Made by a program: the position numbers and the translations under genes. 22,823 bases of DNA from a virus, in the IMG/VR virus record IMGVR_UViG_3300044638_001752, positions 1-22,823 of that record; one strand, written 5' to 3'. Each line of letters opens with the position of its first letter. Positions within the stretch are counted from its first letter, which is position 1. This document shows positions 7,562 through 14,673 of this stretch, piece by piece. Below the pieces are notes generated by a model that had not been told where the DNA came from, ran no database searches, and worked only from the letters and a program-made list of their open reading frames with translations.

Positions 7562-7590
7562 ATTATACCCTAAAATGTGTTGTTAGTAAA
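7562..7590 (-). promoter_or_regulatory. Early-type promoter (TTTACT-N17-TATAAT)
   Basis: On the minus strand TTTACT (7590-7585), 17 bp, TATAAT (7567-7562) preceded by AGGG. Transcription would begin at about the ATG of the gene starting at 7555. One of four near-identical promoters in this window. Confidence 0.78.
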
Positions 7591-7591
7591 A

Positions 7592-8245
7592 TTATGCTTC
7601 TTTCTTTTTGCGTGTTACTGGCTTCTTTGTCTTCGGAGTATGGATGGTTCCGATGATGTTATCAACGCAACCGAGAGCCAATGCTTCCTCGGACGACATA
7701 TAGAAGTCATGACGCATGTTGTAGATTTCTTCCAACTTAGCTGGAGTAATCTTAGTTTGACGAAGAGTGATATCTTCGATGCGATCTTGTAAGCGCGATG
7801 CTTCCAAGAATTCTGTTTCTACTTCTTTTAGTGTACCGATGATACCAGTCGAAACTTGGTGGTACATGTGAGTAGAATCAGCATAGCACGAACGAACATG
7901 ACCGCTAATAGCAATCAGGAAGCCACAGCTCATAGCTGTACCAGTCACGATTGTATGAATCGGTGTGCTAGATTCGCGCATGATTGACAACAGACCGAAG
8001 CACTGGTAGACCATACCACCATAGCTGTCAATGTAAATGTTAATGGGTCGTGGCGAATATTCAAGATTGTGAAGCGCATACAGCTTCTTGATATATTTGT
8101 CATGCTTCTCGATAGCAAGAATGCTTTCAGTCAGAGCAGCGATGCTGTCTTGGTCGACTTGCTTTGTAAAGAATAGATCGCGCTTCTTCGGTTGCGGTAG
8201 ACTTACTTCTTCACTCGAATCAATAACAGTTGTTTCTTCGCTCAT
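7592..8245 (-). CDS. clpP: ClpP-like serine protease
   Basis: A 217-aa ClpP-family peptidase. The core shows PINIYIDSYGGMVY (about 67-80), the nucleophile motif GTAMSCGF with Ser106, the His motif HMYHQVS with His129, and RHDFYMSSEEALALG with Asp180, so the Ser-His-Asp triad looks complete. There is a charged 25-aa N-terminal extension and a basic C-terminal tail. ClpP normally forms a tetradecamer fed by ClpX or ClpA; no ATPase partner is present here, so it may use host ClpX or act alone. A prohead protease role is less likely because it is far from the head genes. RBS AAGGA precedes ATG 8245. It follows gp33 with a 15-nt gap in the same transcript. Confidence 0.88.
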   Translation of the reverse strand: MSEETTVIDSSEEVSLPQPKKRDLFFTKQVDQDSIAALTESILAIEKHDKYIKKLYALHNLEYSPRPINIYIDSYGGMVYQCFGLLSIMRESSTPIHTIVTGTAMSCGFLIAISGHVRSCYADSTHMYHQVSTGIIGTLKEVETEFLEASRLQDRIEDITLRQTKITPAKLEEIYNMRHDFYMSSEEALALGCVDNIIGTIHTPKTKKPVTRKKKEA

Positions 8246-8260
8246 AATATATTCCTTTAA

Positions 8261-8497
8261 TTATAATGGTAATTTAGCTGTCCTTTCTAACAGATTAAGA
8301 TCTTTACATTCAGCTTCTAGCTTTGACTTAATCACATCAGATTTCTTAACAAGGTTCCCGATAGCTGTTGGTTCCATGTCATTCTCTTCGCAGAAAGAGA
8401 GGATGGCTTCGAGATAGCCCATCCCCATTTTTACTTTGCTTTCTACTGCCATAGCAAATGTATTGGCATCAAATTTCTTTTCAAGTTTATCTAGCAT
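8261..8497 (-). CDS. 33: Late transcription accessory protein gp33-like
   Basis: A 78-aa acidic helical protein. The pattern YLEAILSFCEENDMEP followed by KSKLEAECKDLNLL and a terminal KLPL is what I recall of the gp33 RNA-polymerase-binding protein of marine T4-like phages; T4 gp33 is 112 aa and shares little sequence. In T4, gp33 binds the beta flap, and with gp55 and the gp45 clamp directs late transcription from TATAAATA boxes, which this window contains. The start overlaps the end of the upstream hydrolase gene by 11 nt. It lies downstream of a candidate late promoter, so it may be part of its own regulon. Assignment rests on the C-terminal pattern and size. Confidence 0.66.
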   Translation of the reverse strand: MLDKLEKKFDANTFAMAVESKVKMGMGYLEAILSFCEENDMEPTAIGNLVKKSDVIKSKLEAECKDLNLLERTAKLPL

Positions 8498-9017
8498 AGA
8501 AAATATGCGCTCCTACTTTTGCTACGCGCTTCTTTTTGTAAGACCATTTCGGTTTTACAGATGTATTGTGGAAGTACATAACACGTTTGTTTAATGTACC
8601 GTTTTCATATCGTTCGATGATTTCTTGAACGACATCCCTAGTTTGATCATTGATGTGGTGCGGTTTTACTCTGCGAACATTAGTAAATTGCGCTTTTTGG
8701 TATGCTACACCACAAATTGTTTTTGGATAGTATTTACTATTCGCGCGATTGAAGACTGTCGCTCCGACGAGAATAGCACCCTGTGCTTTGTTACCTCTGG
8801 TTTCATTATAGATTACTGCCTCTAAACAGGCAATGTCACTCTTGGATAACGCTTTGATTGGTTTAGATTTGACTGGGTTAGTAATTGGAAAGGTTGGTGT
8901 TAGTTCTTGAAACAGTTTGTCATTATCTAAAAGTTTTGCATCAGCACTTCGTTGATTTATTACAGTCAGACTTGCCAGTACAACAGCAAGGATAACCGAT
9001 TTCTTCATAAAAGTCAT
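8487..9017 (-). CDS. Secreted SleB/CwlJ-type cell wall hydrolase
   Basis: A 176-aa exported hydrolase. Residues 1-27 form a signal peptide (KK, hydrophobic stretch, cleavage near SADA). The domain from about residue 58 shows DIACLEAVIYNETRGNK, where the Glu of YNETRG is the expected catalytic residue of the Hydrolase_2 (SleB) family, then GATVFNRANSKYYPKTIC and QAQFT-like sequence, and a His/Trp-containing C-terminal part. These enzymes cleave peptidoglycan glycan strands as lytic transglycosylases. ATG 9017 has a GGA 7 nt upstream; an in-frame ATG at 9008 is an alternative. A late box CTAAATAA lies 30 bp upstream, consistent with a lysis or virion-release role in addition to the GH19 endolysin at 22603. 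Confidence 0.85.
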   Translation of the reverse strand: MTFMKKSVILAVVLASLTVINQRSADAKLLDNDKLFQELTPTFPITNPVKSKPIKALSKSDIACLEAVIYNETRGNKAQGAILVGATVFNRANSKYYPKTICGVAYQKAQFTNVRRVKPHHINDQTRDVVQEIIERYENGTLNKRVMYFHNTSVKPKWSYKKKRVAKVGAHIFYAR

Positions 9018-9046
9018 CGCATTTCCTTTTTTGGTTGGACGAAAAA

Positions 9047-9054
9047 TTATTTAG
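9047..9054 (-). promoter_or_regulatory. Late promoter box (CTAAATAA) for hydrolase-gp33-clpP
   Basis: CTAAATAA on the minus strand, 30 bp upstream of the hydrolase ATG at 9017 and just past the terminator hairpin at 9058-9083. The spacing equals that of the other late promoters here. Confidence 0.58.
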
Positions 9055-9057
9055 TAG

Positions 9058-9083
9058 AATGGGGGAGTTTGACCTCCCCCATT
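9058..9083 (-). terminator. Terminator-like hairpin after the HTH gene
   Basis: AATGGGGGAG (9058-9067), 6-nt loop, CTCCCCCATT (9074-9083): ten perfect pairs. On the minus strand the run of T comes late (CTACTAAATAATTTTT), so termination may be partial. It insulates the HTH gene from the late promoter immediately downstream. Confidence 0.65.
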
Positions 9084-9102
9084 TCTTAACAACTATTAAG
9101 TA

Positions 9103-9366
9103 TTAGTTGCGGGTAAACAGCGTAGAACCGCCAGCGTTGTAAGCAGCAGCAATCATGCGACGGCTTGGGGTGCCAAGACGATAGCTGACTTTGCCATTGC
9201 TATCAGTGTTGGTGTAAACAGCATAGCCTTCAGAGCGAAGCTGACGGATGACTTCAGAAGCCGAAGTGACTTTGTAGCTGTTGGTGATTTGGGCGGTCGT
9301 CAGAGTCTTGCCGTTTTTCAGGGCATTCAGGACGGTTTCTTTCTGCGAGTTAGTATTCTTACTCAT
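9103..9366 (-). CDS. Small winged-helix/HTH DNA-binding protein
   Basis: An 87-aa basic protein. Residues 8-45 read as a helix-turn-helix: KETVLNALKNGKTLTTAQI, then a second helix around SASEVIRQLRSEGY, followed by a beta-wing (VYTNTDSNGKVSYRL) and a basic tail. The family resembles small helix-turn-helix proteins of myoviruses. It has its own early-type promoter at 9424-9452, a leader of about 50 nt, an AGGA before ATG 9366, and a terminator hairpin after the stop, so it is a single-gene unit made early. A regulator of phage or host transcription is a reasonable inference; the 14-bp repeats upstream are candidate targets. Confidence 0.72.
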   Translation of the reverse strand: MSKNTNSQKETVLNALKNGKTLTTAQITNSYKVTSASEVIRQLRSEGYAVYTNTDSNGKVSYRLGTPSRRMIAAAYNAGGSTLFTRN

Positions 9367-9423
9367 TGTGTTTCCTCATGATATTAAACATAAATGTAAT
9401 ACTGGCTTTTACCAGTCCAATTA

Positions 9424-9452
9424 TTATACCCTATTTCGGGGTCAAAGTAAAA
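9424..9452 (-). promoter_or_regulatory. Early-type promoter (TTTACT-N17-TATAAT) of the HTH gene
   Basis: On the minus strand TTTACT (9452-9447), 17 bp, TATAAT (9429-9424) preceded by AGGG. It lies downstream of two copies of the TAAGTCGTTGATTT repeat. Confidence 0.82.
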
Positions 9453-9504
9453 TAATGGCGAACCGAGCCAGACAGGGGGTGGGTCACAAAATAGACCTCG
9501 GTTG

Positions 9505-9585
9505 CAAGTCGTTGATTTATAAGGGATTTTTAGAGCTGGGTTTCATTCCACTTAAACGAAAAACCTCAATAAAATCAACGACTTA
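9505..9585. repeat. Two inverted copies of the 14-bp TAAGTCGTTGATTT repeat
   Basis: Within the 272-bp gene-free stretch 9367-9638. One copy, AAATCAACGACTTA, is at 9572-9585. The inverted copy, CAAGTCGTTGATTT with one mismatch, is at 9505-9518 and continues as ATAAGGG, matching the copy at 16648-16674. The pair could form a 13-bp stem across about 53 nt. It sits 50-130 bp upstream of the early promoter, as the cluster at 16619-16694 does. Apart from promoter and repeats I see no gene in this stretch. Confidence 0.85.
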
Positions 9586-9638
9586 GGTGAAAAAGTGACA
9601 AAGATTATGGTAAAATGTGGGTCAGGGTCGGATTTTGG

Positions 9639-10118
9639 TTAAAACATACTCTGTAGGGTCGTTCCCATGTTGTATGCTTTGCCATAATCAATCACTAGTC
9701 CTTTTTCGCGTCCGTGCGCTTCAATTTCCCAAGGGCGATCCCAGTAGTGCATTTCCCACTCATATCGCTTTCCTAGCCATTTACAGATTTCGTTGTTTGT
9801 GCTTGGGAGTTGGCGGAGTTCGCGTTTTGCATATTGCTTGATATGCACCATTTCGTGAGCGAGAGTTCTAAGGTAGTTTACCAGAAGGATATCGTCTGGT
9901 GCGAAAATCTGAATGTGGTATTTCTTTGGTGGATCTTCTTCGTCTGTCCAAACACAATCAGCGAGATCGGTGACGTCATGAATGTACGGATGATGCTCTA
10001 TCTTTACAGAGAGAGTTTTTGATAGTTCGTCTTTGAAGAACTTCTTCGCGAAGAACTTACAGAATTGTTTAGCGTGCAACCTTTGCTCTTCTGTACCACC
10101 CTTAATAGTGATTCTCAT
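9639..10118 (-). CDS. Zinc metallopeptidase-like protein (HExxH, SprT-like)
   Basis: A 159-aa protein with LRTLAHEMVHIKQYAKRE: His88, Glu89 and His92 form HExxH. A conserved DRPWEIEAHGREKG segment at 127-140 supplies a downstream Glu as a likely third ligand. This arrangement matches small SprT/WSS1-like or minigluzincin peptidases found in many myoviruses, where substrates are unknown. No signal peptide, so cytoplasmic. Its start overlaps the exonuclease end by 17 nt. SprT-type enzymes cut DNA-crosslinked proteins, which would suit the replication context, but that is inference. Confidence 0.78.
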   Translation of the reverse strand: MRITIKGGTEEQRLHAKQFCKFFAKKFFKDELSKTLSVKIEHHPYIHDVTDLADCVWTDEEDPPKKYHIQIFAPDDILLVNYLRTLAHEMVHIKQYAKRELRQLPSTNNEICKWLGKRYEWEMHYWDRPWEIEAHGREKGLVIDYGKAYNMGTTLQSMF

Positions 10119-10785
10119 TTCGGAACTGTTCCCTTAGATCTTTAAGCTGGTTGATGTGTTCGTCAACATAGGCATGATATACGTGGGTCTTTCCTGTTTC
10201 TTCTGTGGCAATAAAGATTAAAACATGGTCGATTTTCATACCAGTTCTCTCTTCCCACATTTTAGCATAACCAGCACCTTGGCAAAAGTAGTTGGTTATT
10301 TGTTCCTTGGACTTTTCTTTACGAGAAGTCTTCCAGTCCATTACTGCATATTTAGCCATATACTTCCCTATACAGTCAACCGTGCCAGCGACTTCTAATT
10401 CGTCTGACCATAGTCTGGCTTCTACTGCTAGGATTTCTTCCAAGCCCATGTCAATTTTCTCTTTGAGAGTATTGAACATTTGTATTGCGTCGGGCATGGC
10501 TTTTTGTGCTACATTAGCAAAGCCCTCTATATCGTCGAGGATATAGTGTTCTGCTAATGTATGCATCGATGTACCACGGCTGGATGCCATACGCGATACA
10601 CGATTTGCTTCAGCTTCGCCTACTCTGGCTCGCCATGCTTTAATACCATCGCGACCGAGCAGACCTGTAACACCAGTCAGGGAAGGATAATTTTTCCCTG
10701 ATGGTGTCTTATAGGTGCGCTTACCATCTTCATTAACCTGCACGATTTGCGGGATAACGAATTCATCAATTCTATTTTTGAACAT
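10102..10785 (-). CDS. PD-(D/E)XK exonuclease (RecB/MGME1-like)
   Basis: I start at ATG 10785 (TGATG overlap with the upstream stop); a GTG one codon earlier is possible. Numbered from that GTG, the 228-aa protein shows GTSMHTLAEHY (His76), VEARL (Glu123), EVAGTVDCIG with Asp138, VMDWKTS with Asp151 and Lys153, and QGAGY from Gln170: the complete RecB-type nuclease motif order. It resembles the stand-alone mitochondrial-genome-maintenance exonuclease-like family common in T4-like cyanophages. It probably processes DNA ends or Okazaki flaps together with RNase H (13506-14360). Cas4-like Cys ligands are absent. Confidence 0.85.
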   Translation of the reverse strand: MFKNRIDEFVIPQIVQVNEDGKRTYKTPSGKNYPSLTGVTGLLGRDGIKAWRARVGEAEANRVSRMASSRGTSMHTLAEHYILDDIEGFANVAQKAMPDAIQMFNTLKEKIDMGLEEILAVEARLWSDELEVAGTVDCIGKYMAKYAVMDWKTSRKEKSKEQITNYFCQGAGYAKMWEERTGMKIDHVLIFIATEETGKTHVYHAYVDEHINQLKDLREQFRNENHY

Positions 10786-11213
10786 CACTTCTTCTTTGGT
10801 CCGTAGAACCCGAGTTGTATATCTTGAAGGAATTTTTTAGATTCGGTTGTTTTTAACTGTCTTGCTTCTACTACTGAAGAAACTCCCAAGTCTTCCTTCG
10901 CTTTCTTCACACGTTCAACTTTTACCAACGCTTGTTCTGGTGTAATCTCGTTTCGGAGAACTCGCTTTAACAAAGCACACTTATAGCCAGAACAGGTCTT
11001 TGGTTTTTTGGGATCTTCGTAGATCGAACAACTGCCATTTATATGCATAGAACAAGGAGTAAGAAACACATGATTAATTTGATTGTCTTTCTTCTTGGTT
11101 TCTAAGCCAAGTGAACCCATATAGTCGGCTTCTTCTTTTGAACAAACGACATTGCCGAACAATGTTCCGTCGCAACACATACCGCAAGCAACACAGAGAT
11201 CAGACGGAGTCAT
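10785..11213 (-). CDS. YkgJ-type cysteine-cluster protein
   Basis: A 142-aa protein. The N-terminal CVACGMCCDGTLF (Cys7, Cys10, Cys13, Cys14) and, from about residue 54, PCSMHINGSCSIYED and KPKTCSGYKC supply the cysteines of the YkgJ/UPF0153 family, which is predicted to bind a metal or Fe-S cluster. The C-terminal 60 residues are charged and helical. The family is unassigned biochemically. It is coupled by ATGA to the secreted protein before it and by TGATG to the exonuclease after it. Confidence 0.78.
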   Translation of the reverse strand: MTPSDLCVACGMCCDGTLFGNVVCSKEEADYMGSLGLETKKKDNQINHVFLTPCSMHINGSCSIYEDPKKPKTCSGYKCALLKRVLRNEITPEQALVKVERVKKAKEDLGVSSVVEARQLKTTESKKFLQDIQLGFYGPKKK

Positions 11214-11677
11214 ACTTTAGTCGTAAAGTAGCATTGACCGACACGAGCAATAGCTTGCTTCATGTCATCAAGTTCGAAGCCAAACACGAAGTCACTATAA
11301 TTTCCAACCGCATAAACTTTCATTGCGGTAGAATTAACGATGATGTCTAGATTTTCAACTGAACCTTCGAGTTCCACGATAACGGTGCTAGAGTCGCGCG
11401 AATAAACCATAACTGGAACACGGATCCCGTCAAAGTCAGCTTCAGCTGCGCTCTCGAAAGGATTTTCCTTACTGGCTTTGATATTCCACTTTGCATTAAT
11501 TGCGGAAAGATAGAGTTTATCGTCAAACCAACCAAATCGTGTTTCGCCGATATTACCTTTGCCCCAATCAATTCCGTTTCTTGCGATACAGAACTCTGAT
11601 TCGGGAATCATCTCCCAGTCCGCTGCGACGGACTGGGAGGATACTGCAAGCATTGCTGCTAATAAAATCTTTTTCAT
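11210..11677 (-). CDS. Exported protein of unknown function
   Basis: A 155-aa protein with a clear signal peptide (MKKILLAAMLAVSSQSVAA, cut before DWEM). The mature part is about 136 residues, predicted mostly beta, with two cysteines far apart (one near FCIARNG, one near VGQCYF) that could form a disulfide in the periplasm. I do not recognise a family. It lies among replication and PhoH genes in one transcript, 6 nt after phoH, so it is probably made early and acts on the envelope, for example in superinfection exclusion, which is a guess. Confidence 0.65.
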   Translation of the reverse strand: MKKILLAAMLAVSSQSVAADWEMIPESEFCIARNGIDWGKGNIGETRFGWFDDKLYLSAINAKWNIKASKENPFESAAEADFDGIRVPVMVYSRDSSTVIVELEGSVENLDIIVNSTAMKVYAVGNYSDFVFGFELDDMKQAIARVGQCYFTTKV

Positions 11678-11683
11678 ATATTC

Positions 11684-12388
11684 CTATGCCAGACCCATCT
11701 CCGTCTTAGTGACAATATAATCGCGAACCAAACCAGATCGTACGATATCGGTTTCTAAAAACTCAATGTGGTCAAATTTTTTCATTTTATCTAAGATACT
11801 CATGAAGTCATGAATACCGCTCTTTTCTTTTGCATTCTTTAAGTCAGTTTGGCGGAAGTCACCGCAAAAGACAATCTTTGTCCCTTCGCCTACACGAGTG
11901 ATAACTGAGTCAAGTTCCGCGAACGAAAGGTTCTGAATCTCGTCTACAATCACTACTGCATTGTCAATAGTCAAACCACGAATAAACGAGGTTGACATGA
12001 ATTCTATTACATTTTTATTCTTGAGAATATCGTAAGCGTCACCACGACACAGCAGGTTGTTTACGATTTCTCGATAGGGTTGCTCATAAACTCTTAGTTT
12101 CTCATCCAATGTTCCTGGCATAAAGCCAACGTCGCGTGTTGCCACTGCGCTTCTAACAATGTAGATCTTTTTGAATGTACCATATTCCAACATTTCCTTT
12201 AATGCAAGGTATAACGAAATAAATGTTTTACCTGTACCAGCAATTCCGTGTAGCAGTAGGTGGTTATCATAAAACGAGCGAAACACTATATTCTGCGTTT
12301 CCGTCATCGGATTGATCTCTCTTAACTCTAAACCTAAACTATTAATCTTTACCACTTTCTTAGCTGCTGTTTTGGCGGTTCTTTTCAT
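11684..12388 (-). CDS. phoH: PhoH-like ATPase
   Basis: A 234-aa P-loop protein. Walker A GIAGTGKT at 48-55, Walker B VVIVDE at 145-150 followed by IQNL, and a sensor-like IVFCGDFRQTDL near 172-183 match the PhoH family, related to superfamily-1 helicase cores. A PhoH gene is a common marker in marine T4-like phages; the role is uncertain (RNA or nucleotide metabolism, formerly linked to phosphate stress). The N-terminal 20 residues are basic. AAGGA precedes ATG 12388. No pho box was noted upstream. Confidence 0.93.
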   Translation of the reverse strand: MKRTAKTAAKKVVKINSLGLELREINPMTETQNIVFRSFYDNHLLLHGIAGTGKTFISLYLALKEMLEYGTFKKIYIVRSAVATRDVGFMPGTLDEKLRVYEQPYREIVNNLLCRGDAYDILKNKNVIEFMSTSFIRGLTIDNAVVIVDEIQNLSFAELDSVITRVGEGTKIVFCGDFRQTDLKNAKEKSGIHDFMSILDKMKKFDHIEFLETDIVRSGLVRDYIVTKTEMGLA

Positions 12389-12421
12389 TGAAGATCCTTG
12401 TTGTTTTAGTTTATGGAATCA

Positions 12422-12649
12422 TCACCAATCGTTTATTGTGTTCCCCCTGTGTTTGGATTTAATCTTTTGTAGAACTTCGCGGAAACCAGCGTCTGGCTTC
12501 TTAGCGTCGTTATAGCTGAATGTTGTTGGCGTTTCATGCCATTGTATGACGTGCGGATTCTCCGAGAGGAATGTTTCCATCTCAGAGATCTTCATAAACT
12601 TTTCGAAGACTTCTTCAGTTTCAGTGTTTTTGAGATTGTACAGTGGCAT
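12422..12649 (-). CDS. Small FmdB-like conserved phage protein
   Basis: A 75-aa protein beginning MPLYNLKNTETEEVFEKFM and containing ISEMETFLSENPHV and KKPDAGFREVLQKIKSKHR near the end, a pattern I recall from small conserved proteins of T4-like cyanophages annotated as FmdB-like regulators. The Cys pairs of bacterial FmdB zinc ribbons are missing, so zinc binding is unlikely. Its start overlaps the preceding gene by 29 nt. Confidence 0.72.
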   Translation of the reverse strand: MPLYNLKNTETEEVFEKFMKISEMETFLSENPHVIQWHETPTTFSYNDAKKPDAGFREVLQKIKSKHRGNTINDW

Positions 12650-12872
12650 CTTTAATCTGCTCTATAAAGTGATCAATTAACTCATCGTTAAGTGCTGGAA
12701 GAATCTGTTTTGCTTGTTTGCGTGTTAGGGTTTTCTCGTGTATGAGCTGAGAAAGAACTACGCTTCCGCCACAAATAGAACCCTTGATAAAACCAGCGGT
12801 CTTACCTTGTCGGTGCATGTACCAACCATAAATTGCTAGGATAATCAAAGCAAATACAATTGTCATTTCCAT
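12621..12872 (-). CDS. Small single-pass membrane protein, unknown
   Basis: An 83-aa protein with one N-terminal membrane segment (TIVFALIILAIYGWYM, about residues 4-19) and a charged helical domain of about 60 residues. Alternative start ATG 12866 makes an ATGA overlap with the 57-aa ORF before it; ATG 12872 has GAGG upstream at good spacing. No family recognised. Confidence 0.6.
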   Translation of the reverse strand: MEMTIVFALIILAIYGWYMHRQGKTAGFIKGSICGGSVVLSQLIHEKTLTRKQAKQILPALNDELIDHFIEQIKDATVQSQKH

Positions 12873-13036
12873 CGATAATCCTCTTCGTCATCAAACTCAT
12901 CTTCGGTATATTCCAGCAGATGGTCGAGATCGTTAGACCTAAGCGCATTTTTGAGATTTCGTTCTTTGCGTTCAGGACGTTTTGGTTTTTTGATGTTGTC
13001 TTCCCTTTCGTGAAAAGATGCGCGCTTTATAGTCAT
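12863..13036 (-). CDS. 57-aa charged microprotein
   Basis: ATG 13036 overlaps the stop of the DUF6433-like gene as ATGA, and its TGA at 12865-12863 overlaps the next gene. The product begins MTIKRASFHEREDNIKKPKR and is basic in its first half and acidic (EYTEDEFDDEEDY) at the end. The seamless couplings on both sides argue that it is translated. No family recognised. Confidence 0.65.
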   Translation of the reverse strand: MTIKRASFHEREDNIKKPKRPERKERNLKNALRSNDLDHLLEYTEDEFDDEEDYRWK

Positions 13037-13506
13037 ACAGTTTGTTTCTTAGCTTCTTTTTCAGCTTTAGCGTTATCTTCTGCAACTTGCTTGGGAAACA
13101 ATTGCGGATATGCCTTCCTAGCAACATGAGCCGACATCGGTTTCCACGGTGTACGATGCTCCTTCATAGCAAGAATTAATTTGGCATCCTCGGGATGTAA
13201 TCCTTCGAGGTACTGAATGAACAATTGTTCGCGACGAACCTTGGCGATGTTGTTTCCAGGAAAGAAAAGATACATCTTCTTCCACTCTGAATACAGACGC
13301 TCTTCTAGGTCGGTAGCTTGTTCTTGAGTTGCTTGTTTGTAGGGAGGTTCGCCAGAAGGAAGATCTAAGTTGATATCTTCGTCGAACATAACTTTAAGGA
13401 CACCTTGTAGGACTACACTATCATGTTTGTGTAGGTGTTCTACTCGGGATTGTACATCGGGAAGCGCAGCAGCTTCCTCGAGAATTTGGGAGATGCGTTT
13501 CATCAT
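13033..13506 (-). CDS. DUF6433-like conserved phage protein
   Basis: A 157-aa protein. The pattern ISQILEEAAALPDVQSRVEHL near the start, VLKVMFDEDINLDLPSGEPPY in the middle (residues 37-57), and RREQLFIQYLEGLHPEDAKLI near 92-112 match a protein family I recall as conserved in T4-like cyanophages downstream of RNase H (DUF6433). Its function is unknown. A Lys/Glu/Ala-rich tail follows. Its start codon abuts the RNase H stop. Confidence 0.75.
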   Translation of the reverse strand: MMKRISQILEEAAALPDVQSRVEHLHKHDSVVLQGVLKVMFDEDINLDLPSGEPPYKQATQEQATDLEERLYSEWKKMYLFFPGNNIAKVRREQLFIQYLEGLHPEDAKLILAMKEHRTPWKPMSAHVARKAYPQLFPKQVAEDNAKAEKEAKKQTV

Positions 13507-14360
13507 TAGAATTCCGAAATGTTTTCCATTAAAAACTTTAGTTTGTGTTTGATAAAGTAGTTGAACAGTTGGTTCCTATCTTTACCTGCTTCCGAGTCAT
13601 ACTCTTGGATAATCCTATCCTTAATCTCACTCGGTATATTATTTAGTGAAATCAAAAGCTCGTTTCGTTTCCAGTTGCGTTGCTCTTCGTCTTTCAACTG
13701 CTCGAACGGAGTAGTCATAAAGTAGTCAAGTCGCTTCTGGGTGATGATACCCTGTCGCGTACCAGTAACAAGGCAGTCATCCTTAGACAGGATGTTCGGA
13801 ATTCCGTCGCTGGTATCGCCACGGATAATATGCTCGCGCAGGAACTCGTCGGCATCCGTACAGCTCAACATGCGTTTGCGAGTAGGATCGTATTGCTCGA
13901 CGTTATTATAGCATTGCAGTTGTTTGAAGTCTTTGTCACCAGAGACAATCATAATCTTTTCAGCATTACCAAACTCAACACCGAACTTGTGTACGAGGAC
14001 ACCGATAACATCATCGGCTTCAGCGTTATCTACGTGAATGACACGATACGGAAAGTATGCTTTCAACTCCTCACGGACTTTAGCGAATGTGTCAAACACA
14101 GTCGTCCAGTCCATATCAGAAGCATCACGGCTCTTGCGACGGTTGGCTTTGTAGTATGGAAACGCGCCACGACGCCAGCTGCTGGAGTCACAGGCGATAA
14201 CCATCTCACCATAGTCGGCTGCAAACTTCTTACGGATATTACGCAATCCGTTCAGAATCATGTGGCGAAGCAGATCTTCATCTAGCTTGGCATTTTGATG
14301 AGAGCCAAGCTGAGTCATCAGATTAGCAATCATCACTTGTTGTAAATCAATAATAAACAT
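13506..14360 (-). CDS. rnh: Phage RNase H / 5'-3' flap exonuclease
   Basis: A 284-aa FEN-family nuclease (T4 RNase H: 305 aa), which removes Okazaki primers. Acidic metal ligands appear in order: FIIDLQQ (Asp5), VIACDSSS (Asp58), NAEADDVIG (Asp116/117), VSGDKDFKQL (Asp142, Asp144) and RGDTSDGIPN (Asp182, Asp185). The WRRGAFPYYKANRRK segment at 62-76 is the usual basic bridge. Partners in the window are gp32 and gp59. The start follows the upstream stop by one base. Confidence 0.92.
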   Translation of the reverse strand: MFIIDLQQVMIANLMTQLGSHQNAKLDEDLLRHMILNGLRNIRKKFAADYGEMVIACDSSSWRRGAFPYYKANRRKSRDASDMDWTTVFDTFAKVREELKAYFPYRVIHVDNAEADDVIGVLVHKFGVEFGNAEKIMIVSGDKDFKQLQCYNNVEQYDPTRKRMLSCTDADEFLREHIIRGDTSDGIPNILSKDDCLVTGTRQGIITQKRLDYFMTTPFEQLKDEEQRNWKRNELLISLNNIPSEIKDRIIQEYDSEAGKDRNQLFNYFIKHKLKFLMENISEF

Positions 14361-14361
14361 T

Positions 14362-14673
14362 TTATTCTACCATTTCATGGAAATCTTCTGCAGTTATTTG
14401 CAGAGGATGTACGATACCTCGTTGACGAAGCAACATAGAATACATAGCTTCGCGGAACAGGACATAGTCTTTTACATTAACATCTAGCGGTTTGATACCA
14501 CGATTTACCAAAATAACCCATGCAGCTTCGAGCGCAAGATCAGCAATGTCGGTGACTTCACCGTATGCGTTTGCGAACTGGTCTACCAAATCAGCCACTT
14601 TCTTACTCGTGTCGTTCTCTTCTTGGATTGCTTTGAAGCGATCCGAAACATCAATTACATTATTGTCACTCAT
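14362..14673 (-). CDS. Small conserved-type phage protein, unknown
   Basis: A 103-aa acidic, mostly helical protein (MSDNNVIDVSDRFKAIQEEN at the N-terminus). No motif recognised. It is coupled by ATGA to the gene before and ends one base before the RNase H start, so it is produced with the replication genes. Confidence 0.6.
   Translation of the reverse strand: MSDNNVIDVSDRFKAIQEENDTSKKVADLVDQFANAYGEVTDIADLALEAAWVILVNRGIKPLDVNVKDYVLFREAMYSMLLRQRGIVHPLQITAEDFHEMVE

Noticed and set aside
9281-9586. 101-aa plus-strand ORF crossing the HTH gene, promoter and repeats
   Set aside because: It spans regulatory DNA on the other strand and has no recognisable protein features.
13639-13646. CTAAATAA on the minus strand inside the RNase H gene
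   Set aside because: In coding sequence, 130 bp from the next start; the neighbouring genes look early, not late.
13680-14285. 201-aa plus-strand ORF opposite RNase H
   Set aside because: The RNase H frame has all catalytic residues and operon couplings; the antisense frame is a shadow.
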